From JBCBJZ01 sp038522635 (GTDB lineage: Bacteria > Pseudomonadota > Alphaproteobacteria > Rhizobiales > Hyphomicrobiaceae): a stretch of 17,770 nt of DNA. Numbering within the stretch: position 1 is the stretch's first letter; each line of letters starts with the position of its first letter. This document shows positions 1 to 7,985 of this stretch, one piece after another. The stretch spans positions 1 to 17,770 of the forward strand of contig JBCBJZ010000068.1 in assembly GCA_038522635.1 (NCBI GenBank), in the 5' to 3' direction. Under the pieces are notes generated by a model that worked only from the letters and a program-made list of their open reading frames with translations, made no database searches and was not told the origin of the DNA. The translations under genes and the position numbers were made by a program.

Positions 1-833
1 CAAACCACTGGTGCATGGTCAGACGGTTGATCCCAACCGCGCACGTCCTCAAGCACGCGCACGCTTCTCACACGCGCTCCGGCCGCATCATTCCCCCAGA
101 TATGATCGAGGCGCCGCCCACGGTTGGCCGCGCGCCAGTCCTTCGCGCGATAACTCCACCAGGTGAACAACGGCTGCGGCGCCGGCACGGCTTCACGCAC
201 CACATCGCGCCACCCCCCCGCCGCCTGCACAGCTTCCAGCGCCTCAACCTCAACGCGCGTATGGGAGACCACATTCTGCAATCGCTTGTGTGACCAGACG
301 TCGTTCGCAAGCGGCGCGATGTTGAGATCACCCACCAGCAGTGTTGGCGTGCCAGATGATGCGGCGTCGCTCAGCTGCTCGTTGCTCCACGCTGCCATGG
401 CGTCCAGGAACGATAGCTTCTGGCCAAATTTCTCGTTGAGCTGCGGATCGGGCGTATCGCCACCGGCGGGCACGTAAAAATTATGCACCGCCACGGCCAG
501 CGGTGGGGCCGCCACGCCTTCCTCCCGTTGAGCATCAAGCGGGACCGCCACCCGCGCGCCGGCGTAACGCGCATGCGCTGGCAAGCCGAAGTTCAAGGCT
601 GGCAGCGGCTCAAGAGGATGGCGCGAGAGGATCGCCACACCGTGATAGCCCGGCTGACCGTTCAGATGCAGATGGCGCAGCCCCATCGCCTGCACGTCGC
701 GCACCGGAAACGCCTCATTCGCGCACTTCGTCTCCTGCAAGCAGACCACATCTGGACGTTCGCGCCGCACAAGCCGCCGCAGCAGCGCCACGCGACGCCG
801 CACCGAATTGATGTTCCACGAAACGATCCGCAC
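1..833 (-). CDS. xthA: Exodeoxyribonuclease III (3' end cut by window edge)
   Basis: Exonuclease III / AP endonuclease of the EEP (endonuclease/exonuclease/phosphatase) fold, acting in base-excision repair in the cytoplasm. It nicks DNA at abasic sites and removes 3' blocking groups. Visible family motifs are SWNINS with Asn7, LQETK with Glu34, VGDLNIAP with Asp169 and Asn171, a WWSYRARDW block, NRGRRLDHIW, and the C-terminal WDQPSDHAPV with the Asp272-His273 pair. About 277 residues are visible against about 268 for the E. coli enzyme, so only the last few residues lie outside the window. I chose the GTG start at 833 because it gives the usual RIVSWN N-terminus and follows a G-run (about eight bases upstream) that can serve as ribosome binding site. 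No in-frame stop occurs. It reads in the same direction as lolA but lies beyond a strong terminator, so it is probably a separate transcript. Confidence 0.95.
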   Translation of the reverse strand, partial: MRIVSWNINSVRRRVALLRRLVRRERPDVVCLQETKCANEAFPVRDVQAMGLRHLHLNGQPGYHGVAILSRHPLEPLPALNFGLPAHARYAGARVAVPLDAQREEGVAAPPLAVAVHNFYVPAGGDTPDPQLNEKFGQKLSFLDAMAAWSNEQLSDAASSGTPTLLVGDLNIAPLANDVWSHKRLQNVVSHTRVEVEALEAVQAAGGWRDVVREAVPAPQPLFTWWSYRAKDWRAANRGRRLDHIWGNDAAGARVRSVRVLEDVRGWDQPSDHAPVV

Positions 834-949
834 TTGCGCCGCCCCCCTGCCTCTGCCCCCTCAAAATACGAGCGTCACCCTAACCGTGCGCGGTGCCAGC
901 GGGGGAAACCGCGCGGAGAACCTCACGAAACGCCTTCGATGCACAGTTC

Positions 950-986
950 AAAAAGAAAACGCCCAACCCCGGGGGAGGGCTGGGCG
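950..986 (-). terminator. Strong intrinsic terminator
   Basis: Read on the minus strand, arms at 986-977 and 969-960 form a 10-bp stem with one G-U pair and a seven-base C-rich loop. Four T, a C and five T follow directly (959-950). This is a textbook Rho-independent terminator in the direction of lolA and xthA. It ends either the lolA transcript, which would have a 3' untranslated region of about 300 bases, or an independent small RNA. Confidence 0.85.
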
Positions 987-1096
987 CTCTTGCGCTTGGG
1001 ATAAGCGCTGGTGCCGGGAGGGAGGCCGGCACTGGCGTTCGATGTCTTCGGCTAGACGGGGGGGACACAACCGATTTGTAGCGACACCGTTCGCGT
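950..1096 (-). ncRNA. Candidate small RNA with C/U-rich hairpin loop
   Basis: On the minus strand the bases before the terminator fold into separate perfect hairpins. One has arms GTGCCGG (1032-1026) and CCGGCAC (1017-1011) around the loop CCTCCCTC. A second has arms GCGCTT (1008-1003) and AAGCGC (997-992) around ATCCC. The terminator hairpin with a T-run follows, and a run of seven C lies further 5'. Loops rich in CCUCC that can pair with Shine-Dalgarno sequences are known from alphaproteobacterial small RNAs such as the alpha-r14 (cuckoo) and CcsR families; membership here is inference from structure only. The 5' end is a guess from a weak promoter match. The alternative is a structured 3' untranslated region of lolA, from which a small RNA could still be processed. 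Confidence 0.5.
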
Positions 1097-1102
1097 AAGC
1101 CC

Positions 1103-1130
1103 TACCTAAGAGCCTTCCACAGCGCTTCAA
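1103..1130 (-). promoter_or_regulatory. Possible promoter for the small-RNA candidate
   Basis: The minus strand shows TTGAAG (1130-1125), a 16-base spacer, and TAGGTA (1108-1103), a weak sigma-70-like match. It would start a transcript near 1096 and give an RNA of about 147 bases ending at the terminator. Matches of this quality occur by chance. Confidence 0.25.
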
Positions 1131-1177
1131 CAGTGTCTAAGACGCAACATCACGGAAACGTGAACTGATGCGCCACT

Positions 1178-1206
1178 TTGTCCACAGAATGAGCCGGTTA
1201 TCCCCA
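1178..1206. repeat. Two DnaA-box-like direct repeats, 20-bp period
   Basis: TTGTCCACA (1178-1186) and TTATCCCCA (1198-1206) each differ by one base from the classical DnaA box TTATCCACA. Both are followed by GAAT, so the repeated unit is about 12 bases (TT-TCC-CAGAAT) with a 20-bp start-to-start distance. They lie about 40 bp past the lolA stop. Two boxes without an AT-rich unwinding region do not make an origin. Confidence 0.4.
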
Positions 1207-1247
1207 GAATATGGACCATTTTCCGGCCACCAGAAGGCTCAGCGCTG

Positions 1248-2060
1248 TCAGAACCGCGGCAGCATAATCGCTTTCGGTTTGAACAGCTTTGAGCTCAACG
1301 GCTTCGACGTATCGATGCTGCGGAGTTGGACGCGGGTCGCAAGACCCTGCTGGTCGGTGGTCACCCACTCTTTCAGCTCAAGAGCCGGCTGGCGCGCCAT
1401 GAACAATTTGATCGAGCCGGGCATATCGGGCCGCTTGTCACGGATCGCGATGATCGCAAGATCCGGCGTGGTCTGTAGCTCAAGGATCTGCGCATCCCGC
1501 AGGATGTTGACATTCCGGCGCAACAGCAGCCGGAAAGGCGTGTTGTCAAGCGCGATCCGATCATCGGTGTTCAGGTCGTGATCCTGGATCGCCATGTACT
1601 TGCCATCCGATACGATCACCATCCGGCTCGGACGCGCGTATTGGAACCGGAATTTGCCGGGCCGTTTGAGGTAGAATTTGCCCTTCATGCGCTTGCGGTC
1701 GGCGCCGGTCTGTACAAAGCGGCCTTGCGCGTTATCGAGCTTGTTGAAGTAGGCGTTGATGGCGTTGATGAGTTCGATCTGCTCGGGCGTGTAGGCGGTC
1801 CCGTTGACGCCGCGCTTGGGGTCCACCTGTGTTGACCAGGTGTTGGCTGCGGGCTGTGTCGTGGAGCGCTGTTCCCCCGCAGCGCTGGCGGTTTCTGCCA
1901 TGACGGGCGCGAACACCAGACCCGTTGCGACCATCGCCGCGCACGCCTGGAGGGCGCGGCACCGTGCGCCAACATACGGGGGCGTGCATTGCGTTGCACC
2001 GCTTCGGATCGCGCTTTGTTGCCATGCGCCGTGCAGCATCGCTTTCACCACCTTCACCAT
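1248..2060 (-). CDS. lolA: Outer-membrane lipoprotein carrier protein LolA
   Basis: Periplasmic chaperone that takes lipoproteins from the LolCDE exporter and carries them to the outer membrane. The mature part fits the alphaproteobacterial LolA family: an N-terminal helix with INAYFNKLDNAQGRFVQ, then KGKFYLKRPGKFRFQY and SRMVIVSDGKYMAIQD, ending LFKPKAIMLPRF. The ATG at 2060 (protein MVKVVK...) is preceded by GGGA six bases upstream. The frame is open to 2150, so ATG 2072 or a farther start is possible. From 2060 the product is 270 residues with a long charged lead before a hydrophobic stretch (ALQACAAMVATGLVFAPVMA), which I read as the signal peptide. It lies downstream of ftsK on the same strand, an arrangement common in this bacterial class. 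The 243-bp gap after ftsK leaves room for its own promoter. Confidence 0.88.
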   Translation of the reverse strand: MVKVVKAMLHGAWQQSAIRSGATQCTPPYVGARCRALQACAAMVATGLVFAPVMAETASAAGEQRSTTQPAANTWSTQVDPKRGVNGTAYTPEQIELINAINAYFNKLDNAQGRFVQTGADRKRMKGKFYLKRPGKFRFQYARPSRMVIVSDGKYMAIQDHDLNTDDRIALDNTPFRLLLRRNVNILRDAQILELQTTPDLAIIAIRDKRPDMPGSIKLFMARQPALELKEWVTTDQQGLATRVQLRSIDTSKPLSSKLFKPKAIMLPRF

Positions 2061-2303
2061 CGTTGGTCCCATGCCCCCACGTGTATACCTGAAATCTGCT
2101 GTGCCCGAGGGGCGATCCGCGTTCCGCGTGGAAGCGGAACGATCTCTCACCCAACGCTCGCCTGATGCACGCTCGTCGCGGCCGTGGCAATCCTACAGGC
2201 CGCGCGTGCGCTAACCGGTCTTGGCCTCGCAGACGGCGAGAGCAAGCGGCATCCCGCAACATTACGTCAGCATATTGACAGGCATTCTTCGGTGGCGCCC
2301 GCC

Positions 2304-5183
2304 CTAAGTCGCATCACCGCTTTCCCCAAGCAGGATGCGGCGCTTGCCGGCTGCGTTCGGTGCGGAAATCACGCCATCGGCTTCCATGCGCTCGATCAGG
2401 TCAGCAGCGCGGTTGTATCCGATCGAGAGCCGCCGCTGCACATAGCTGGTCGAGACCTTTTGATCGCGCAGAACAACCGCGACGGCCCGGTCATAGAGGT
2501 CCTCACCTTCCGCGCGATTCTCGCGCGGTGCTTGTGCGGCCGCCTCCGGCTCATCGGTAACACCTTCGATATAGGCCGGTTCGCCGGTGTTCCGCAGGGC
2601 CGCTGCGATCTCTTCGACCTCTTCATCGGCCACAAAGGCGCCGTGAACGCGGGTCACCTGCCCACCGCCCGCCGTGTAGAGCATGTCGCCTTGGCCGAGC
2701 AGTTGCTCCGCACCCTGCTCATTGAGGATCGTGCGGCTATCGATCTTCGAGGCAACCTTGAAGCTGATGCGGGTTGGGAAGTTCGCCTTGATCGTGCCCG
2801 TGATGATGTCGACGCTCGGGCGTTGCGTCGCCATGATGAGGTGGATGCCGGCGGCCCGCGCCATCTGGGCAAGCCGCTGCACAGCCCCTTCGATCTCTTT
2901 ACCCGCAACCACCATCAGGTCGGCGAACTCGTCCACCACCACGACGATGTGCGGCATCGGTTCCAGATCGACCTCGTCGCGTTCGAAGCGCGCTTTGCCC
3001 GTCGCTTCATCGAACCCCGTCTGCACGGTCCGTCCCAGCGTCTCGCCCCGCTGGCGCGCATGCCGCACGCGATTGTTGAAGACATCGATGTTGCGCACCG
3101 ACAGCGTAGCCATCCGCTTGTAGCGCTCTTCCATTTCGCGCACAGCCCAGTTGAGCGCGTGCACCGCCTTATGCGGATCGGTCACCACCGGCGTCAGCAG
3201 ATGCGGGATTCCATTATAGACCGACAGCTCCAGCATGTTGGGGTCGATCGTGTGGAAGCGGCACTCATCCGGCGTCTTCTTGAACAGCAGCGACAGGATC
3301 ATCGCGTTGACACCGACCGACTTGCCCGAACCGGTGGTGCCCGCAACCAACAAATGCGGCATGCGCGCAAGATCCGCGACCACGGGTTCGCCGCCGATGG
3401 TTTTGCCGAGCGCCACCGGTAGCGTCGCATCGGCATTACGAAAGGCGGGCGCTTCAAAAAGATCGCGCAGGAACACCGTCTCGCGGCGCACGTTCGGCAA
3501 TTCGATCCCGATCACGTTGCGTCCGGGTACAACGGCGACACGCACACTGGTGGCGCTCATCGAGCGGGCGATGTCGTCGGCCAAATTGATCACGCGTGAA
3601 GATTTTGTGCCGCGCGCCGGCTCCAGCTCGAACAGTGTGACCACGGGACCGGGCTTGACGTCCTTGACGTCGCCGTTAACGCCGAAATCGCGCAGCACGT
3701 CCTCAAGCAAACGTGCGCTGCCACGCAGCACGGTCTGCGTGAATTCCGGGCCAGGCCGCGCTGCGTTGCCGCGCTTCAACAGCGTCAGCGGCGGCTTGCG
3801 GTAGCGGCGCGGGCGGGGCCCGGCATCGCGCCCGCTGAGGTTATCGAGGAGCCCGCGCACGCCCGTGGTCTGGCTGCGCGACGCTGCGGCGGCATGGGCC
3901 GCATCGGTATGAGCGGTTTCGGCGTCCGCCGCTTCATCGCCGGCCGGCATGGGTGCCTGCGGTTGCGCGGCCTTCGCGTCCCGGCGCCGAAACAGGCCCC
4001 GCCGCAGCTTCTGACGTGTCGCAGGGCGATCATCCGCCTCGTCATCGTGCGCTGGCTGACGCACCTGCGCCTGGGGCCACGCCTCGCCGTAGCCGTCGTC
4101 GTCATCACGACGCGGGGCGAAACGCTGGGCGATCGAAAGCCCCTCATCATCAGGGTGATCGGCAGCGAACATCGGATCATCCAGGGCGCTGTCATCGTCA
4201 TCGACGAACCGCGCGTCCGGGACATCCACCTCAGCCAGATCGCGCGCTAAAGCCAAGTTGCGCTGTGACGGCGGCGCCTTTGCGTTGGGCTTCGCATCAC
4301 GCGCCGGCGCACCCCATGCGGCGTCGTTGTCGTCGGCCGGAACGGTCTCACCCAGAGTATCCCGCCGCAGGCCAATGCCGAGCGATGGACGCGCTTTCGC
4401 GCTTCCGCCAGGCGCAACAATCGCGTCGTCATGGTGGCCTTGCGGGTCGATCTCATCGGGATAGGGCACCGCCGCAGCGCTGGCGCCAGCCCCGCCGCCC
4501 GTTGCGGCAACCGCCGCGGCAACGGGCGCTGCACCATCACCAGCGTTCGCACCGAGCATATCGCCTGCATCACCGGATGCGGCCGCATCGCCCCACAAAA
4601 CAAGCGCGACATCGGCCTTGGTCACACCAAGGCTTACCATCGCAGCCCCCGTCCCCCCGACCGACAGCGCGACCCCACCGGCGATCGCCGCCCGGTCCGG
4701 GTTCACGACCGAAAACACGCTCGAGATCAACCGCAACACAAGGTCGCCGAGGATCCCCCCGAAGCCGTGATGAAGCGGCCAACTGGCGGGCGTCGGCAGT
4801 GCGGCAACCGCACCGGCCAGGGCCAAAATCGACAGTGGATAAAAGAGCAGCTTCAACCGCCACCGCGGCAGCGCGTCATCGCAAAGCAGTTGCCCGCCCC
4901 ACAGCGCTGGCGTCAGCAGCGCGAAGACGCTGATCAAACCGAAGATCTGCAGCAGAAGATCGGACGCGATCGCGCCCAGCGGCCCCAGCAGGTTGGCGAT
5001 CTGCCCGCCACGCGCCTGCGAGAGGCTGGGGTCGTTCACCGACCATGTCAGCAGGCTGACGCATCCAGCGATCGCAACCACCACCATCGCGCAGCCCACC
5101 CCTTGACGCACCCATGTGCGCAACCGCCCTTGCAGGGCGCGCGGCAGGATCGATGGTGACGCGGTGGAAGATGAACGGGGCAT
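2304..5183 (-). CDS. ftsK: DNA translocase FtsK
   Basis: Septum-located ATP-driven DNA pump that clears chromosome ends through the closing division site and supports dimer resolution. The 959-residue protein has four or five hydrophobic segments in the first 190 residues (about 28-50, 64-95, 109-130, 137-160 and 165-188). A low-complexity acidic/Ala-rich linker runs to about 430. The alpha-beta motor follows with Walker A GTTGSGKS (Lys near 619) and Walker B VVVVDEFADLM (near 750), plus MATQRPSVDIITGTIKANFP. The C-terminal winged-helix gamma domain (from about EDLYDRAVAVV) would read polar DNA motifs. Motif DPKMLELS, usual after Walker A, reads DPNMLELS here (Asn near 649). The start has AGG about eight bases upstream. 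It lies 42 bp after the aminotransferase, so the two are probably co-transcribed. Confidence 0.97.
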   Translation of the reverse strand: MPRSSSTASPSILPRALQGRLRTWVRQGVGCAMVVVAIAGCVSLLTWSVNDPSLSQARGGQIANLLGPLGAIASDLLLQIFGLISVFALLTPALWGGQLLCDDALPRWRLKLLFYPLSILALAGAVAALPTPASWPLHHGFGGILGDLVLRLISSVFSVVNPDRAAIAGGVALSVGGTGAAMVSLGVTKADVALVLWGDAAASGDAGDMLGANAGDGAAPVAAAVAATGGGAGASAAAVPYPDEIDPQGHHDDAIVAPGGSAKARPSLGIGLRRDTLGETVPADDNDAAWGAPARDAKPNAKAPPSQRNLALARDLAEVDVPDARFVDDDDSALDDPMFAADHPDDEGLSIAQRFAPRRDDDDGYGEAWPQAQVRQPAHDDEADDRPATRQKLRRGLFRRRDAKAAQPQAPMPAGDEAADAETAHTDAAHAAAASRSQTTGVRGLLDNLSGRDAGPRPRRYRKPPLTLLKRGNAARPGPEFTQTVLRGSARLLEDVLRDFGVNGDVKDVKPGPVVTLFELEPARGTKSSRVINLADDIARSMSATSVRVAVVPGRNVIGIELPNVRRETVFLRDLFEAPAFRNADATLPVALGKTIGGEPVVADLARMPHLLVAGTTGSGKSVGVNAMILSLLFKKTPDECRFHTIDPNMLELSVYNGIPHLLTPVVTDPHKAVHALNWAVREMEERYKRMATLSVRNIDVFNNRVRHARQRGETLGRTVQTGFDEATGKARFERDEVDLEPMPHIVVVVDEFADLMVVAGKEIEGAVQRLAQMARAAGIHLIMATQRPSVDIITGTIKANFPTRISFKVASKIDSRTILNEQGAEQLLGQGDMLYTAGGGQVTRVHGAFVADEEVEEIAAALRNTGEPAYIEGVTDEPEAAAQAPRENRAEGEDLYDRAVAVVLRDQKVSTSYVQRRLSIGYNRAADLIERMEADGVISAPNAAGKRRILLGESGDAT

Positions 5184-5225
5184 GCGGCCTGAAAACGGTA
5201 AGGCGTGCCGCGTTGCTTTGAGGCG

Positions 5226-6398
5226 TTACGCAGCGACGTCAACGATGCGTTGCAGCGCCTCTTCGATGGTCGCGACCTCATGCACCAGCGCGACACGGAC
5301 GTAGTCGTCGCCCGGGTTGCGGCCTTCAGCGTCGGCCTGCGCCAAATAGGCACCGGGCACAACTTTGACACCGCATCGTTGCCAGAACGTTACCGTTGCC
5401 GCTTCACCACCGCCCAAGTGGCTCATATTGAGCCACAGGAAGAAGCCACCATCGGGCCGTCGGTAGCCGAACTTGCCGTGCAACAGGCGGTCGCAAAGCG
5501 CGAACTTCTCACGATAGGCCGCGCGATTGACAGCGACGTGCTGCTCCTCCGCCCAGATCGCGGCTGAGGCATGCTGGATCGGCAACGGCATCTGCGGGCC
5601 AACCACATTGCGCACTTCCATCAACATCGCGATGAAGGCGGCATCGCCCGCGCAGAAGCCCGAGCGCAAGCCGGGCAGGTTCGAACGCTTGGAGAGCGAG
5701 TTGAACGCGACAACGTTCGCCAAGCCCTCGCCCATCACATCGGCGGCTTGCAGCGCCCCCGTAGGCGCGTCACCAGCGTAGATTTCCGAATAGCATTCAT
5801 CGGCGAACAACATGAAGTTGTGCGCCCGGGCGAGTGCGATCGCGCGCTTCAGGTAGGCCGCGCTGGCGATCGCGCCTTGCGGATTGCCGGGCGAGCACAG
5901 GTAGAACGCCGCCGCACGCGCCAACAGCGCCGGATTGTTCTCGAGCGCATCGAGGTCCGGCAGGAAGCCGGTCGTTTCATCGCTCGTCAGATAGACCGGT
6001 TCGCAGCCCGCAGCGAACGCGGCGCCAGCATAGGTCTGGTAGAACGGGTTAGGGATCAGCACCGCAGGCTGCGCCTCAAACGTTCGCCGCCCGACCGCGG
6101 GCAGCACGGCGTAAAACAAGCCCTCGCGCGATCCGTTGATCGGATGGACCTGCGTGGCTGGATCAAGTGGGCTCGACAGATCGTAGCGCCGCGTCAACCA
6201 CGCGCTGATCGCTTCACGCAGCGCTGGCGACCCGCTCACATGCGGGTATTTCGCGAACGTCTCTTGTGCCTCAGCGATTTTATCGACCACGAACGACGGC
6301 ATCGTCTCACGGGGCTCACCGACCGACATCAAGATGGGGTTCGTATGGCCCGGCTCGATGTCGGCCAGCAACGCGTTTAATTTGGTGAATGGCGACAT
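5226..6398 (-). CDS. Class I/II PLP-dependent aminotransferase
   Basis: Fold-type I aminotransferase (COG0436 group). The nearest named relatives I can suggest are DapC-like succinyldiaminopimelate aminotransferases, but substrate cannot be fixed from sequence. Visible features are SVGEPRETMP near the start, the PLP-binding YLCSPGNPQGA, FADECYSEIY with the cofactor Asp, and FNSLSKRSNLPGLRSGF with the Schiff-base Lys (near residue 237). DDYVRVALVHE near the end resembles the carboxylate-binding Arg region. I chose ATG 6398 (MSPFTKLNALL) because AGGGCGG lies a few bases upstream and family members begin this way. The frame is open to ATG 6440. It reads into ftsK with a 42-bp gap. A tandem array of ten-base units lies about 110 bp upstream. 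DapC is normally next to dapD, which is absent here. Confidence 0.88.
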   Translation of the reverse strand: MSPFTKLNALLADIEPGHTNPILMSVGEPRETMPSFVVDKIAEAQETFAKYPHVSGSPALREAISAWLTRRYDLSSPLDPATQVHPINGSREGLFYAVLPAVGRRTFEAQPAVLIPNPFYQTYAGAAFAAGCEPVYLTSDETTGFLPDLDALENNPALLARAAAFYLCSPGNPQGAIASAAYLKRAIALARAHNFMLFADECYSEIYAGDAPTGALQAADVMGEGLANVVAFNSLSKRSNLPGLRSGFCAGDAAFIAMLMEVRNVVGPQMPLPIQHASAAIWAEEQHVAVNRAAYREKFALCDRLLHGKFGYRRPDGGFFLWLNMSHLGGGEAATVTFWQRCGVKVVPGAYLAQADAEGRNPGDDYVRVALVHEVATIEEALQRIVDVAA

Positions 6399-6510
6399 GA
6401 TGCCGCCCTGCGCCAGATGGGCGATGCCGTGATCGAGCATGCGCGCGAAGCCCTTTTCGATGAGAGTCGATAAGACGAGTGTTTTGGTTGAGCGGAAGGT
6501 GATCGCGTGG

Positions 6511-6550
6511 CGCTCTTAAGCGTCCTGAAGCGACCTAAGTCGTCCTAAAG
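6511..6550. repeat. Four tandem ten-base units upstream of the aminotransferase
   Basis: CGCTCTTAAG, CGTCCTGAAG, CGACCTAAGT and CGTCCTAAAG follow one another without gaps. The second and fourth differ at one position, and with the next two bases give a 12-base repeat with 20-bp spacing. Ten-base phasing puts each unit on the same face of the helix, as with tandem regulator sites. The array sits between the end of the hydrolase gene and the aminotransferase start, so the aminotransferase-ftsK transcript is the natural target. Confidence 0.5.
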
Positions 6551-6591
6551 CGCGAGAAGGTGCCACCGCGTGATCTCGTTGAGACGAGACG

Positions 6592-7827
6592 TTAGTCGAT
6601 GATCGCCTGGTTCACCAGCATGCGCGTCAAATGGCGATAGCGCAGCCGCAAACTGATGTCGCCGGGCGTCATGGCCATGAACACGCAGGCGAGTTCCTCT
6701 GCTGGATCGCACCAGAAGTATGTGCCGTAGACGCCCGACCAGTAGAAATCGCCTTCCGAGCCGGCGAGGGCGGAAAGACCATCCGCGGTCCGCACTGCGA
6801 CGCCGAGCCCGAAGCCGTAACCACTCGCGGCCGGGTCCATGGTCTCCAGGCGGTTGTCGATGCCGGGGCTCAGATGATCGCTGGTCATCAGGTCAACCGT
6901 CTTTGGCCCCAGGACGCGCACGTCCCCCAGCTCACCACCGTTCAACAGCATTTGCGTGAACCGCAAATAGTCCGTCACCGTCGAGAGTGCCCCCGCACCC
7001 CCGCAATCCCACTTAAAATCGCTGGTCGCGGCGTGCATGACCTTCGTCGGCGCGCCCGATACCGGGCAGGTCGGGAACGCCCGCGCGTAACGCTCCGGAT
7101 CATCGCCCTCCAGCGTAAAGCGCGTGCTCGCCATGCCAAGCGGTCGGCAAATGCGCTCCGCGATGATGGTGCTCAACCGCTGACCGGCCGCCGCCTCCAG
7201 CAGCAGTCCCAGAACGTCGGTTGAGAAGCCGTACTCCCACGTGGTCCCCGGCTGGTAGACCAGCGGCACGCGGCGTAGCGCGTCGAGAAACTCATCCGCC
7301 TCAAACTCGCTTGGAATGTTCAGCGAGGAACCCGGCATCACCGCGTGCGACGGCGTTGCACCGCGATCACGATACGAGAACCCTGCGGTGTGGCGCAGCA
7401 GATCGTAGACGAGCGGCGGACGACTTACGGGCACCGCATCGCTCACCGCGTTGGCCCCGGTGCGCAGGACCTGCAGGTCGTTCAATGCGGGCAGGTACTT
7501 CGCCACCGGCTCCGACAACAGCAGGCGCCCCTCTTCGATCAGCGAGAGTGCTGCCACCGAAACGAGCGGCTTCGTCATCGATGCGATCGAGAACAGCGTG
7601 TCACTTGCCATGTCCTCGTTGCCGCTCGGATCACAGCGGCCAAAGGTCTTCAGGTAGACCAGCTTGCCAGCACGCATGATGCCGACCACCGCACCGGGCA
7701 GGTGTCCGGCCGCCACATCGTCGCGCAGCACAATGCCGAGGCGCTCCAGACGCTTTGATGACAGACCGCAAGCTTCGGGCCGCCCCAACGGCAGGTCCGG
7801 TGGTGCCTGATGCGGCTTCTTGGTCAT
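6592..7827 (-). CDS. Serine hydrolase, beta-lactamase/EstB-like (esterase family VIII)
   Basis: Serine hydrolase of the class C beta-lactamase / penicillin-binding-protein fold. The 411-residue protein has the SxxK motif SMTK (Ser83, Lys86) in TLFSIASMTKPLVSVAAL, a tyrosine motif WEYGFSTDVLG (Tyr199) and a late WSG triad in FYWSGVYGTYF, where family VIII esterases have W-x-G instead of the lactamase KTG. No signal peptide is visible, so it is probably cytoplasmic and more likely an esterase or lactone/amide hydrolase than an antibiotic resistance enzyme. The residue after Tyr199 is Gly where Ser or Asn is common. ATG 7827 is preceded by GGAG at good spacing. It stands alone, with gaps of about 150 bp on both sides. 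Substrate unknown. Confidence 0.88.
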   Translation of the reverse strand: MTKKPHQAPPDLPLGRPEACGLSSKRLERLGIVLRDDVAAGHLPGAVVGIMRAGKLVYLKTFGRCDPSGNEDMASDTLFSIASMTKPLVSVAALSLIEEGRLLLSEPVAKYLPALNDLQVLRTGANAVSDAVPVSRPPLVYDLLRHTAGFSYRDRGATPSHAVMPGSSLNIPSEFEADEFLDALRRVPLVYQPGTTWEYGFSTDVLGLLLEAAAGQRLSTIIAERICRPLGMASTRFTLEGDDPERYARAFPTCPVSGAPTKVMHAATSDFKWDCGGAGALSTVTDYLRFTQMLLNGGELGDVRVLGPKTVDLMTSDHLSPGIDNRLETMDPAASGYGFGLGVAVRTADGLSALAGSEGDFYWSGVYGTYFWCDPAEELACVFMAMTPGDISLRLRYRHLTRMLVNQAIID

Positions 7828-7904
7828 CGTTCAACGCTCCGGCTTGGTATAGCTTCGGCTCTTATGCGCAGACATCGACACAAGCGCCACGTCTCAGAGC
7901 CGCA

Positions 7905-7957
7905 AGACCAAACCTAAAGCGGCAACGGGCAGCACGTAAAGTTCGCCGCCCGCTGCC
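7905..7957 (-). terminator. Possible terminator after the unknown gene
   Basis: On the minus strand a ten-base stem with one G-U pair (arms 7957-7948 and 7930-7921) encloses a 17-base loop. The moderately T-rich GCTTTAGGTTTGG follows. It lies 29 bp past the stop of the 7986-8801 gene. The T-run is broken, so efficiency is doubtful. Confidence 0.4.
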
Positions 7958-7985
7958 TCATCCCTGTGTTGTCGAGGGTGAAGCG

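Larger units (their letters stand above)
834..1247. other. Gene-free stretch between xthA and lolA
   Basis: This 414-bp gap holds no convincing protein gene. The many short overlapping reading frames here have no recognisable composition. It contains a minus-strand intrinsic terminator (950-986), further hairpins upstream of it that suggest a small RNA, and two DnaA-box-like direct repeats at 1178-1186 and 1198-1206. A G-rich ribosome binding site for xthA lies just right of 833. Confidence 0.8.

Noticed and set aside
1168..1206. Replication origin at the DnaA-like boxes
   Set aside because: Only two imperfect boxes, no AT-rich unwinding element, and no dnaA, hemE or parAB in view.
2184..3422. 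412-codon open frame on the plus strand
   Set aside because: It lies antisense to the ftsK motor domain; its Arg/His/Asp-rich product has no recognisable fold. GC-rich DNA often keeps an antisense frame open.
3953..4933. 326-codon plus-strand frame, Arg/Pro/His-rich
   Set aside because: Antisense to the ftsK linker and membrane region; low-complexity product.
5571..6380. 269-codon plus-strand frame
   Set aside because: Antisense to the aminotransferase, whose PLP-binding motifs are complete.
6592..7827. Antibiotic-resistance beta-lactamase
   Set aside because: The SxxK and Tyr motifs are shared by esterases, the third motif is W-S-G not K-T-G, and no signal peptide is visible.
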